From: Lactobacillus johnsonii ATCC 33200
GTDB taxonomy: Bacteria > Bacillota > Bacilli > Lactobacillales > Lactobacillaceae
Assembly (NCBI RefSeq): GCF_000159355.1
Contig: NZ_GG670120.1
Location: 1 to 64,000, forward strand
Reading direction: 5' to 3'
DNA: 64,000 nucleotides
The position numbers and the translations under genes are program-made. This document shows, piece by piece, positions 25,225 through 33,963 of this stretch (positions within the stretch are counted from its first letter, which is position 1; each line of letters starts with the position of its first letter). Under the pieces are notes generated by a model that saw only the letters and a list, made by a program, of their open reading frames with translations, did not search any database and was not told the DNA's origin.

Positions 25225-26346
25225 ATGGCACGTCTTGTTAAGGTCAGTGGTCGAGGAGACGGTACTACTTGGGAAAGTGCTCTTAAAGACTTGCAGCCTG
25301 ATGATGTATTACTACTTGCTCCTGGATTTTATGAGTTAGATCGAGGCTTAGAAGTAAATAATGTTACAATCAAGGGAACAGGCAATACTCCCGATGAGAC
25401 AGTAATTAGTGGCTTTTTTGTGTTAGAGAATAATTGTAACTTTTTTACATTAGAAAATATTGCTCTTCAAACAAAATCAGGTCATAATACTATTTACGTT
25501 GAAGATGATGCTGATACCTATCTTACTTTACGTAATACTACCCTTTATGGGGATGAAGATGATATGACTGCAATTGCTGTGAATGGTAAATGTACACTGG
25601 AATTATTCTCAAGTAAAATTTTGAATTCTAGTGTTTCTTTATTTGCTCAAGCTGATTTTAGACTTACTATGACTGACTCGTTAATTGATTATGATTCTGA
25701 AAATTACGCAGCTTTAGGTATTCAGGGAAAAGGGACTGCAATTATTTCTAACAGTATGATTCATGGTAATCTAAGTACATACCCTAATTCAAATGCTGAA
25801 GTTGACTTGAATAATACGTCTATTTCCTATGGGTTAATTCATGGGCAGACTTGGGTAAATATGCTTAATTCAACTGTTGAAAAAAATGATGACTCTAGTT
25901 TCTATATTTCAGATGATTCATGGGTAAATATTTTACAGTCTGAATTTAAAGGTGGTATTTTTCTAGACAAAAATACGAGAATTTTAATTCAGAATAGTAA
26001 AATAGACCGTTTAATTGCTTGTGATAATGCAAAAGTAACCTTAAATAATTCTACTATTGTCAGTCATGCAGATTTTCAAGATAAGGTCACGGCAGATGCA
26101 ACTAGAGTTGCTTTTTCTGGAAGAGATGATTTTGAGTATTTCTTAGCCTTAAATGGACAAGCGACTTTAGGAGGACGAGACTTAATTATTAATCCGAATG
26201 GTAGCAGGTTGGCAGTACAGGATGATGCTAAGCTTAAACTAAATATTGTTTCAAGTAGTACTCAAGATTTAGAGGTTGAATGCAATAGGAGACCAAATAT
26301 TAATATTTTGGGAATGCGTTGGGAAGCAAAGAAGAACAATGACTAA
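25225..26346 (+). CDS. Right-handed parallel beta-helix repeat protein
   Basis: A 373-residue protein with no signal peptide, built mainly of short beta-helix coils: TIKGTGNTPDETVISGFFV, then repeated turns such as YLTLRNTTLYG, AIISNSMIHG, VDLNNTSISYG, WVNILQSEFKGG and VTLNNSTIVSH, with Asn/Ser ladders. The start resembles pectate-lyase/NosD-type N-caps (DGTTWESALKDLQPDDVLLLAPG). No catalytic site is evident. It is a paralog of the N-terminal half of the AAA+ fusion at 33964. The absence of an export signal suggests a cytoplasmic scaffold. A GntR regulator follows after 54 bp. Confidence 0.75.
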   Translation: MARLVKVSGRGDGTTWESALKDLQPDDVLLLAPGFYELDRGLEVNNVTIKGTGNTPDETVISGFFVLENNCNFFTLENIALQTKSGHNTIYVEDDADTYLTLRNTTLYGDEDDMTAIAVNGKCTLELFSSKILNSSVSLFAQADFRLTMTDSLIDYDSENYAALGIQGKGTAIISNSMIHGNLSTYPNSNAEVDLNNTSISYGLIHGQTWVNMLNSTVEKNDDSSFYISDDSWVNILQSEFKGGIFLDKNTRILIQNSKIDRLIACDNAKVTLNNSTIVSHADFQDKVTADATRVAFSGRDDFEYFLALNGQATLGGRDLIINPNGSRLAVQDDAKLKLNIVSSSTQDLEVECNRRPNINILGMRWEAKKNND

Positions 26347-26400
26347 TCAGCTAGTTTAAGCTAAAATAAGTTTGGTAGCAGAATGAAGTGAGGGGTTATC

Positions 26401-27102
26401 ATGCAAGAACCGATGTATATTAAAATTCACAACCAAATAAAGCGTGATATTGAAAATAAAAAATATAAAGTTGGAGAGCGGATCCCTGCTGAGCGGCAAT
26501 TAGCTTCAAAATTCAATGTTTCTAGAATGACATTGCGCCAAGCAATTAAGACATTAGAAGACGAAGGAATCCTAGAGAGACGCTTAGGTAGTGGAACCTA
26601 TGTCTCTAGTCAAAAGGTTCAAGAGAAAATGTCTGGGATTATGAGTTTTACCGACATAACTCGTTCCAATGGTCAAGTTCCTTCTAGTAAATTACTATCT
26701 TATCGTATAACGAAGCCATCGTTATCTGAAAAGGAAAAGTTGAAAATTCAAGATACAGATAACGTGCTAAGAATGGAACGTGTTCGTTTTGCAGATAATG
26801 TGCCGATTTGTTATGAAGTTGCTACAATTCCTTATGAATTAGTTTCCCGTTTTTCTAAAGATGAAATTTCAAGTAGTTTATATCAAACGCTTGAAGAAAA
26901 GGGTGGCTATAAGATTGGGAGTGTTGTAGAAAATATTGGTGCAGCTGTTGCTAATGAAAATGAGGCTCGTTTATTGTCAGTTAAAAAGGGTGAGCCATTA
27001 GTAACTAGACGCCAGGTTACTGAACTCAGCAATCACTATCCTTTTGAATATGTTCGTGCATCATATGTGGCCGAAAGATTTGAATTTACATTTGAAAAAT
27101 AA
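26401..27102 (+). CDS. GntR-family transcriptional regulator with UTRA domain
   Basis: A 233-residue HutC-subfamily regulator. The N-terminal winged helix (residues 5-72) has KVGERIPAERQLASKFNVSR, then MTLRQAIKTLEDEGILERR and GSGTYVSS. The C-terminal UTRA effector domain (about 90-230) contains DNVLRMERVRFADN and FEYVRASYVAERFEF. UTRA domains usually bind sugar phosphates or amino sugars; NagR/YvoA-type GlcNAc regulators are the nearest known. Ribosome site GAGGGG precedes the ATG. No obvious sugar transport or catabolic operon adjoins it, so the targets are probably elsewhere. Confidence 0.9.
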   Translation: MQEPMYIKIHNQIKRDIENKKYKVGERIPAERQLASKFNVSRMTLRQAIKTLEDEGILERRLGSGTYVSSQKVQEKMSGIMSFTDITRSNGQVPSSKLLSYRITKPSLSEKEKLKIQDTDNVLRMERVRFADNVPICYEVATIPYELVSRFSKDEISSSLYQTLEEKGGYKIGSVVENIGAAVANENEARLLSVKKGEPLVTRRQVTELSNHYPFEYVRASYVAERFEFTFEK

Positions 27103-27156
27103 AAAATGCATAATGCAGTTTGATTTTGTGATATGAACTACATTATGCATTTTTTT
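27101..27156. terminator. Bidirectional terminator between gntR-type gene and tagD
   Basis: Arms AAAAATGCATAATG and CATTATGCATTTTT with a 25-nt loop, between convergent genes. Confidence 0.8.
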
Positions 27157-27541
27157 ATTTTAAGTCTTTTTTGATTTGTGTCGTAGAAATTCCAGGAGTT
27201 CTTTCAAGGTATTCAACTTTACAATAAGGTTTTAGAAAATCGAATTTTCCTTCCCAGTCATTACCCATTACGAAAGTATCAATATCATATTTTTGTACAT
27301 CATTAATTTTTTGATCCCAGTTCTCTTCTGGAATAACTTTATCTACATATCTAATTGCTTCTAGAATATATTTTCTTTCCGCATAGCTATTATAGGCTTG
27401 CTTATGTTTGCTAAATTCATTAAATTCGTCTGTTGATAGACCTACGATTAAATAATCTCCTAAGGCTCGAGCTCTTTTTAGAAGACGAATGTGACCATAA
27501 TGTAGTAGATCAAAGGTTCCGTAGGTAATAATTTTTTTCAT
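27155..27541 (-). CDS. tagD: Glycerol-3-phosphate cytidylyltransferase
   Basis: A 128-residue nucleotidyltransferase that makes CDP-glycerol from CTP and sn-glycerol-3-phosphate for teichoic acid synthesis. The N-terminus TYGTFDLLHYGHIRLLKRA carries the HxGH signature (His14, His17), and the C-terminal RTPGISTTQIK is the second family motif. Length matches TagD/TarD. It is divergent from the tagA gene at 27684. The CDP-glycerol transferase at 38974 is a likely user of its product. Confidence 0.95.
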   Translation of the reverse strand: MKKIITYGTFDLLHYGHIRLLKRARALGDYLIVGLSTDEFNEFSKHKQAYNSYAERKYILEAIRYVDKVIPEENWDQKINDVQKYDIDTFVMGNDWEGKFDFLKPYCKVEYLERTPGISTTQIKKDLK

Positions 27542-27683
27542 AATAAATACTCCCTCATAATAGTTACTATTCTAGCAGAAGTAGAAAAAAGTGAAACTTT
27601 TATATTGAAAAAGTTTTAAGTGCTTTTTTGTTAAAATAATAAATAGAGATATTACTTCACATAGAAATGGTTAAAAGTAGAGA

Positions 27684-28424
27684 ATGAGTAGAGTTAATAT
27701 TTTAGAAATTGAATTTGATAACTATTCTTTAGAAGAATTTAAAGATAGATTGATTAGTAGGTTAAATAATAAGTTATCAACCATGGTAGTAACAGCTAAT
27801 CCCGAAATTGTAATGGCAGCTAATAAAGATCCAAAATTTATGAACCTTATTACCAAGAATGCGGATTTGATTACACCTGATGGAATTGGAATTGTCTTAG
27901 GTGGAAAAATGTTAAAAAAACCGCTTAAAGAACGAGTAACAGGGTATGATCTATTTACTTGGCTGCTACAGGTAGGAAACTTAAGAAAATTGCGAGTATA
28001 TTTAATTGGTGCAAAGCCTGAAGTAATGCGAATTACTAAAGAAAAAATTGCTCGTGACTATCCAGAAATTGAATTAGTTGGAGCAGAAGATGGCTATTTT
28101 AAGGATGATCTAAAGACGGTAGCTAAAAGAATTGAAGAATCAAGTCCTGATATGGTTTTTGCAGCAATTGGTTTTCCAAGACAAGAAGAGCTGATCTCCA
28201 TCCTACGTCAAGCAAAAGTGCCTGCAATTATGATGGGAGTGGGCGGAAGTTTTGATGTTTTTTCTGGCGTAGTCAGACGTGCGCCAGAAGTATTTCAAAA
28301 AACGCATCTTGAATGGTTCTATCGCTTAATTACTAATCCAACTCGCTTTAAGCGCATGCTCGCATTGCCAGAATTTGTAGTTGAAGTTGAAAAATCAAAG
28401 AAAGAAAATAAGAGAAAGAATTAA
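27684..28424 (+). CDS. tagA: WecG/TagA/CpsF-family glycosyltransferase
   Basis: A 246-residue GT26 enzyme, typically adding ManNAc to GlcNAc-PP-undecaprenol, the second step in wall teichoic acid linkage-unit synthesis. Family motifs include VVTANPEIVMAA, ADLITPDGIGIVLGGKML, VTGYDLF and MVFAAIGFPRQEELI, followed by MMGVGGSFDVFSG. A basic C-terminal tail (KSKKENKRKN) is expected to contact the membrane. The ribosome site is weak. The next glycosyltransferase starts 4 bp after its stop, so they form an operon. Proximity to tagD supports a teichoic-acid role. Confidence 0.88.
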   Translation: MSRVNILEIEFDNYSLEEFKDRLISRLNNKLSTMVVTANPEIVMAANKDPKFMNLITKNADLITPDGIGIVLGGKMLKKPLKERVTGYDLFTWLLQVGNLRKLRVYLIGAKPEVMRITKEKIARDYPEIELVGAEDGYFKDDLKTVAKRIEESSPDMVFAAIGFPRQEELISILRQAKVPAIMMGVGGSFDVFSGVVRRAPEVFQKTHLEWFYRLITNPTRFKRMLALPEFVVEVEKSKKENKRKN

Positions 28425-28428
28425 TTAA

Positions 28429-29544
28429 ATGAAAGTTTTACATATTAATGCTGGTTTAGAAAAAGGTGGTGGCCTGTCGCATATTGTTAATTTGTTGACA
28501 GAGGCAAAAAGACAAAATGTGGATTTTGAGCTTTTAACTTTAGCAGATGGGCCTGTAGCAAAAGCTGCTAAAAAGGCAAAAATTAAAACAACAATTTTAG
28601 GAACACAAAGTCGTTATGATCTGAGTGTTTTAAAGCGTCTTACTAGGCTTATCAATGAGGGAAATTTTGATATAGTTCATACTCATGGAGCAAGAGCTAA
28701 TCTGTTTGTCTCAATGATTAAAAAGCAAATCAAAGCAAAGTGGATTATTACGGTTCATTCTGATCCTTTAAAGGATTTTGAAGGTCGAGGAATGATTGGA
28801 AATATTTTTACTAAATTAAATATCATGGCTTTAAAAAAAGCAGATGGTATCTTTGCAATTACTCAGAACTTTTCTAACCTTCTAGTTGAAAAAGTAGGTA
28901 TTCCGAAAACAAAAATTTGCGTAATTTATAATGGGATTTTTTTCCATCAAAATAAGAATGTTCCTAAAAAATATACTCATCCCTATTTCAATATTATTAA
29001 TGTTGGTCGAGCTGAAAAAGTTAAGGGACAAGACTTGCTTTTAAAGGCAATAAAAAAACTTAATGATCAAAATATTCGGCTGCATATTGTAGGTGATGGC
29101 AGTGAATTGAATAATTTAAGAGCATTAGCACGAGATTTAGGAATTAGTTCACAAGTAACTTTTCATGGCTTTTTGACCCAGCAAGAGACTAGAAAGTTAT
29201 ATCAAAAGATGGATTTGGCAGTTTTAACATCGTATTCAGAAAGTTTTCCCCTTGTCTTATTAGAGGCTAGTGATAATTTAGTACCAATTTTGTCAACTGA
29301 TGTTGGTGATATTGAGAAGATGATTCCTAATGAAGAGTATGGTTTTGTTGCTAAAATTGGAGATATAGACAGCATTAGTGAAAAAATAAGACAAGCTACG
29401 GCTAAGAGCAAGACAGATCTCATGGCTATGGCTAAAAAAGAAAAGATATATCTGATGCACGCTTTTTCAATGAAAAACCAATTAGTGGCAATTGAAAATT
29501 ATTACAAACTTGTTTTAGGTGAAAATAGTGGGAAATTATCATAA
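28429..29544 (+). CDS. GT4-family glycosyltransferase
   Basis: A 371-residue GT-B fold retaining glycosyltransferase. The N-terminal acceptor domain begins LHINAGLEKGGGLSHIVNLL with the glycine-rich loop; the C-terminal donor-binding domain has INVGRAEKVKGQDLLLKAI, LHIVGDGSELNNLRALARDL and the EX7E region in YSESFPLVLLEASDN. It should transfer a sugar from a nucleotide donor to a lipid-linked or glycan acceptor at the membrane. It lies between tagA and the membrane GT2 gene, overlapping the latter by 26 bp. Donor and acceptor are unknown. Confidence 0.88.
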   Translation: MKVLHINAGLEKGGGLSHIVNLLTEAKRQNVDFELLTLADGPVAKAAKKAKIKTTILGTQSRYDLSVLKRLTRLINEGNFDIVHTHGARANLFVSMIKKQIKAKWIITVHSDPLKDFEGRGMIGNIFTKLNIMALKKADGIFAITQNFSNLLVEKVGIPKTKICVIYNGIFFHQNKNVPKKYTHPYFNIINVGRAEKVKGQDLLLKAIKKLNDQNIRLHIVGDGSELNNLRALARDLGISSQVTFHGFLTQQETRKLYQKMDLAVLTSYSESFPLVLLEASDNLVPILSTDVGDIEKMIPNEEYGFVAKIGDIDSISEKIRQATAKSKTDLMAMAKKEKIYLMHAFSMKNQLVAIENYYKLVLGENSGKLS

Positions 29545-31522
29545 AAGCAATATTTTAGCAATTTTAATTGGAATTCTCCCTTTAATTTTTGAATTTAGTA
29601 GCAATATTTGGAAGGGTGATAATGGCTTTTTCATTGTTAGTGCTGCTTATGGATTAATATTGCTCTTATTAGCTTTATCAATTCCTATTGAAGATTTAGA
29701 TCAATGGTTTTTAGAAAAAACTATGAGTCTTCTTTCAGTTTTTTTAGCGTTAGCAGTGGTTCTAAATAATCTTGATATCTTCCCTTTATCAGAAATTGGT
29801 GCTTTATATCAATTGACAATTATCTCTTATATGGGGATTTTATATTTTTTAGATCGACACTTTAATGCAAAGAACTTAGTATTACTATTACTTAATTTAA
29901 ATATTTTAGCTCAATTACCAATCAAAGCAGGTACTTTGCTAATTTTAATTATTTCTGTTTTGATTTTTGTCTTTTATCTGATTAGAGTTGTGGTTACTTT
30001 TAGTGAACAATTACGTCCTTTTTTATTGTGTGTTTACTTGATTGTTCTACTTATTTCTCTAGTTTGGTATGTACCTGAATTGCCTGATTTTGTTTTAAAA
30101 AATCTTTCTTGGAGTATTGGTTCAATCATCTTATTAATAGAAATAATTGGATCAATATCTTATTTGAAAGTTAAGGGTCATTTAAGACCTACTAGTCATC
30201 TAATTGTCGGGATAATAATATTTTTAATTATTAACGAAATAAGCATGCTTGTTGCTGAGTCAAATATGCTTAATACGAGTTATTTAGTTTTAATCTTTAT
30301 TTTGTCTCTATCTATTGTTAATATCTTTGGAAATATTAGTTTAGGGAAGAAACAAGTAAAAATTTCTGTCCTCATCCCGGCTTATAACAGCGCAAAGACG
30401 ATTGTTGAAGCCCTAGAATCAATAAAAAATCAAACCTATCAAAATTGGGAGATTATTTTAATTAATGATGGATCACAGGATGAAACAGAAGAAATTTTAA
30501 GACGATACTTAGGAAATACAAAACTACCTCTTAAATATACTAAGCAAACTCATCATAATTATTTTAAGGCTATTAGACATGGTCTGAAGTATGCGAGTGG
30601 AGAAATAATTTTTGTTTTAGATGCCGGTAAAATTCTATTCAATCAAAATGTTTTTTATCGTGCTGTTAGCACCATTCTTGGTGAAAAATGTGACGGAATG
30701 TTTGTTGGAATTAGAGCTATGTATCAGCGCTTAAAAGATGGTAAATTTCATTTAGTTAGACCTTATTATCGAAACGAAGTTAGTCTAATAAAAACCGCCC
30801 TGGGACTTGGAACAAATATTTATACTAATTATGCTTTTTGGAGAAGAGAGATATTTGAGACCAGCGTATATGAAAATTATTTAATTAATGGGATGCCAGC
30901 TTGGTATAATGCAGAAAATAATTTAGGATTAAGAGTAGTAAATGGTAATTTTGTTGGATTAAAATATCGGGTTTCCAAAAAAGTAAATTTAGGTGATAAT
31001 CCTCTAAAACAAAATAATTCTAAGACTTTATTTGAATTATCTACAAATTTGAGGACTTTGCATCATATTGTAAGCCGGATAAATGTGCCGGCCTATTCTA
31101 CTCAAGCGACTTTATACAATTTAATCAATCGGCTTCATATTGCCTCTTTATATCCATCAATTTTTAAACAAGGCCAAACTTCTTTAAAGAAAATCACGCC
31201 TCTAGTTGTTAAAAATATTAAAGATTCTGAATTGGATAATGTATATTTGAAAACAATTGTTGATTTTAGCAATAATTTTAATCCTCAAAAAACTGCAAAA
31301 ATTGTTATTCCCAAAGGTACAAAAATATATTGGGGAACAGGAATTGATGAGTTTAGTAATAAGTTGTCAAAAAATACGTTAGAGCAGTTTTATTACGATT
31401 TAATAAAAATAATTAGTCAAGGAACTACTATTTACAAAATTAAAAAAGATGATCAGAAAAAGTTAGAACAGATCCTAGAATTTTTTACAATTAGAGATTA
31501 TGTAAAAATAATAAGTAATTAA
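29519..31522 (+). CDS. Membrane protein with C-terminal GT2 glycosyltransferase domain
   Basis: A 667-residue protein. Residues 1-275 hold about 8-10 hydrophobic segments; residue 281 onward is a GT2 domain (KISVLIPAYNSAKTIVEALE, NDGS at 316-319). The expected metal-binding DxD reads VLDAGK (367-370), so its activity may differ from usual. The last 150 residues match nothing I recognise. The start is GTG at 29519 or 29528, inside the end of the previous gene; the second has AGGTG upstream. Probably the third gene of the tagA operon, making or decorating an envelope polymer at the cytoplasmic face. Strong terminator after. Confidence 0.78.
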   Translation: MKIVGNYHKSNILAILIGILPLIFEFSSNIWKGDNGFFIVSAAYGLILLLLALSIPIEDLDQWFLEKTMSLLSVFLALAVVLNNLDIFPLSEIGALYQLTIISYMGILYFLDRHFNAKNLVLLLLNLNILAQLPIKAGTLLILIISVLIFVFYLIRVVVTFSEQLRPFLLCVYLIVLLISLVWYVPELPDFVLKNLSWSIGSIILLIEIIGSISYLKVKGHLRPTSHLIVGIIIFLIINEISMLVAESNMLNTSYLVLIFILSLSIVNIFGNISLGKKQVKISVLIPAYNSAKTIVEALESIKNQTYQNWEIILINDGSQDETEEILRRYLGNTKLPLKYTKQTHHNYFKAIRHGLKYASGEIIFVLDAGKILFNQNVFYRAVSTILGEKCDGMFVGIRAMYQRLKDGKFHLVRPYYRNEVSLIKTALGLGTNIYTNYAFWRREIFETSVYENYLINGMPAWYNAENNLGLRVVNGNFVGLKYRVSKKVNLGDNPLKQNNSKTLFELSTNLRTLHHIVSRINVPAYSTQATLYNLINRLHIASLYPSIFKQGQTSLKKITPLVVKNIKDSELDNVYLKTIVDFSNNFNPQKTAKIVIPKGTKIYWGTGIDEFSNKLSKNTLEQFYYDLIKIISQGTTIYKIKKDDQKKLEQILEFFTIRDYVKIISN

Positions 31523-31523
31523 A

Positions 31524-31565
31524 ATATCAAAAAGAGGCATCAAATTTGATGTCTCTTTTTGATAT
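31524..31565 (+). terminator. Terminator of the tagA-GT4-GT2 operon
   Basis: Long hairpin with arms ATATCAAAAAGAGGCATCAA and its near complement. Confidence 0.85.
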
Positions 31566-31631
31566 CTGCTCTTGTTTGATTATAATAAAATACAAGAAAA
31601 AAATTATTTATTTTAGTGATGAGGGGACAAA

Positions 31632-33104
31632 ATGTTTTACCCACAAGTTGATCAAGATGATTCATTAATTTTACATACTGATTTGTATGAAATTAATATG
31701 ATGTATACCTATTTTAAAAAGGGAATAAGTGAAAGAAATTCTGTATTTGAAGTGTTCTTTAGAAAAGAACCTTTTGGTAATGGCTACGCAGTTAATGCTG
31801 GTTTAAGTCATGTTATTCAATACCTAAATAATCTTTGTTTTAAAGAAAGTGATTTAGAATATCTCAAGGAAACTTGTGACTACGATGATGACTTTATCGA
31901 TTATTTACGTAATTTAGAATTGAAGTTAACCATTCGAAGTGCTAGAGAAGGTGAATTAGTTTTTGCTAATGAACCAATTATGCAGATCGAAGGACCATTA
32001 GCTCAAGCACAATTAGTTGAAACTGCAATTTTAAACATTATCAACTTCCAGACTTTGATTGCTACTAAGGCAGCTAGAATTAAGGTGGCTGTTGGTAACG
32101 ACGGCTTGATGGAATTTGGCTCACGTCGTGCACAAGAAACGGATGCAGCTATTTGGGGAACACGGGCAGCATACATTGGTGGCTTTGACGCTACTAGTAA
32201 TGTTAGAGCAGGAAAATTATTCGATATTCCTGTCGCTGGTACTCATGCTCACTCTTTGGTTGAAGCCTTTAATAATGAATATGATGCTTTTAAAGCATAT
32301 GCTGAGACTCATAAGGACTGTGTATTCTTAGTTGATACCTATGATACTTTAAGAAGTGGTGTGCCAACTGCTATTAAAGTTGCTAAAGAAATGGGCGACA
32401 AGATTAATTTCCAAGGAGTTCGAATTGACTCGGGTGATATGGCGTATATTTCTAAAAAAGTGCGTAAACAATTAGATGATGCTGGCTTCCCTGATGCAAA
32501 AATTTATGCTTCAAATGATTTAGATGAAAAGACTATTCAAAACCTTAAGATGCAAGGCGCAAAAATTGATGTTTGGGGAATCGGTACTAAATTAATTACA
32601 GCATTTGATCAACCTGCTTTAGGTGGTGTATACAAGTTAGTAGCAATTGAAGATAAAGAAGGCAATATGCGCGATACTTTGAAAATTTCTTCAAATGCTG
32701 AAAAAGTGTCTACTCCAGGTAAAAAACAGGTATGGCGGATTCAAGCAAACTCTGAGAAGAAAAATGAGGGTGATTGGGTATCACGCTATGATGAAGATCC
32801 AAGAAAATTTGATGCGCTCTTTATGTTCCATCCGCAATACACTTACATTAATAAGGTTGTTACTGATTATACTGCTCGTCCTTTACTACAAGAAATCTTC
32901 CATGAAGGAAAACTTGTTTATAAAGAACCTACTCTTAAAGAAACAAAAGAATTTGCAGCCAATAACTTAGACGGATTATGGGACGAATATAAGCGTAGTT
33001 TGAATCCACAAGATTATCCAGTGGATTTATCGCAAAAGTTATATGACAACAAGATGAATTTAATTAATGATATTCGTAGTCGAATTGTGAAAAGAGGATA
33101 TTAA
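31632..33104 (+). CDS. pncB: Nicotinate phosphoribosyltransferase
   Basis: A 490-residue enzyme that makes nicotinate mononucleotide from nicotinate and PRPP (ATP-assisted), the entry step of NAD salvage. Motifs are typical of the long Gram-positive Pnc[19 protein letters not shown] at the N-terminus, [20 protein letters not shown], the phosphorylated-His region [11 protein letters not shown], and [15 protein letters not shown] with [10 protein letters not shown] for phosphate binding. Ribosome site GAGGGG. The nadE start lies one base after its stop, so the two form an operon. Confidence 0.95.
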   Translation: MFYPQVDQDDSLILHTDLYEINMMYTYFKKGISERNSVFEVFFRKEPFGNGYAVNAGLSHVIQYLNNLCFKESDLEYLKETCDYDDDFIDYLRNLELKLTIRSAREGELVFANEPIMQIEGPLAQAQLVETAILNIINFQTLIATKAARIKVAVGNDGLMEFGSRRAQETDAAIWGTRAAYIGGFDATSNVRAGKLFDIPVAGTHAHSLVEAFNNEYDAFKAYAETHKDCVFLVDTYDTLRSGVPTAIKVAKEMGDKINFQGVRIDSGDMAYISKKVRKQLDDAGFPDAKIYASNDLDEKTIQNLKMQGAKIDVWGIGTKLITAFDQPALGGVYKLVAIEDKEGNMRDTLKISSNAEKVSTPGKKQVWRIQANSEKKNEGDWVSRYDEDPRKFDALFMFHPQYTYINKVVTDYTARPLLQEIFHEGKLVYKEPTLKETKEFAANNLDGLWDEYKRSLNPQDYPVDLSQKLYDNKMNLINDIRSRIVKRGY

Positions 33105-33105
33105 G

Positions 33106-33939
33106 ATGCGTCCATTACAAGAAAAAATTGTTGCTTATGAACATGTGTTACCAGAAATTGACCCTAAAAAAGAAATTAGAAAGTCTATTGATTTTTTAAA
33201 AGATTATTTAAAAGAAAATCCTTTTTTGAAGACTTATGTTTTAGGGATCTCTGGTGGTCAAGATTCAACTTTAACTGGTAAACTCTGCCAAATGGCAATT
33301 GAAGAAATGCGTGAAGAAACTGGAGATAATTCTTATCAGTTTATTGCTGTTCGTCTACCTTATGGCGTTCAAGCAGATGCAAGTGATGCTGCCGATGCAA
33401 TTGCTTTTCAAAAGCCTGATCAAGATTTGATTGTTAATATTAAAGAACCAGTCGATGCAATGGTAAAAGTAGTTGAAACAACTGGTCAAAAAATTACTGA
33501 CTTTAATAAAGGAAATATCAAAGCTCGTCAAAGAATGGTAGTTCAATATGCGATTGCTGGTGCCAATAATGGGGCTGTTGTAGGTACTGATCATGCAGCA
33601 GAAAACTTCTCGGGTTTTTACACTAAATATGGTGATGGTGCTGCTGATATTACTCCGTTATTTAGATTAGATAAGCGTCAAGGGAAGGCAATGCTTAAGG
33701 AACTTAGATGTCCTAAGCACTTATATGAAAAGGCACCAACTGCTGATTTAGAAGAAGATCGTCCAGACTTACCTGATGAAGTAGCATTAGGAGTAACTTA
33801 CAAAGATGTTGACGATTACTTAGAAGGTAAAGATGTGAGTGAAGAAGCAGCTGAACAGATTGAAAAGTTGTGGAAAAAGAGTGAACATAAGCGTCATTTG
33901 CCAGTAACTATTTTTGATGATTTTTATAAACAAAATTAG
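33106..33939 (+). CDS. nadE: Ammonia-dependent NAD+ synthetase
   Basis: A 277-residue N-type ATP pyrophosphatase that amidates nicotinate adenine dinucleotide to NAD+ using ammonia. The P-loop is ISGGQDST (residues 48-55). Also visible are [22 protein letters not shown] and [19 protein letters not shown]. No glutaminase domain is present, so ammonia is the direct donor, as in Bacillus NadE. It follows pncB by one base; NadD for the middle step is not in the window. The beta-helix/AAA+ gene follows after 24 bp and may be cotranscribed. Confidence 0.96.
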   Translation: MRPLQEKIVAYEHVLPEIDPKKEIRKSIDFLKDYLKENPFLKTYVLGISGGQDSTLTGKLCQMAIEEMREETGDNSYQFIAVRLPYGVQADASDAADAIAFQKPDQDLIVNIKEPVDAMVKVVETTGQKITDFNKGNIKARQRMVVQYAIAGANNGAVVGTDHAAENFSGFYTKYGDGAADITPLFRLDKRQGKAMLKELRCPKHLYEKAPTADLEEDRPDLPDEVALGVTYKDVDDYLEGKDVSEEAAEQIEKLWKKSEHKRHLPVTIFDDFYKQN

Positions 33940-33963
33940 TTAAGTATTTTTCTTGGAGGAAAT

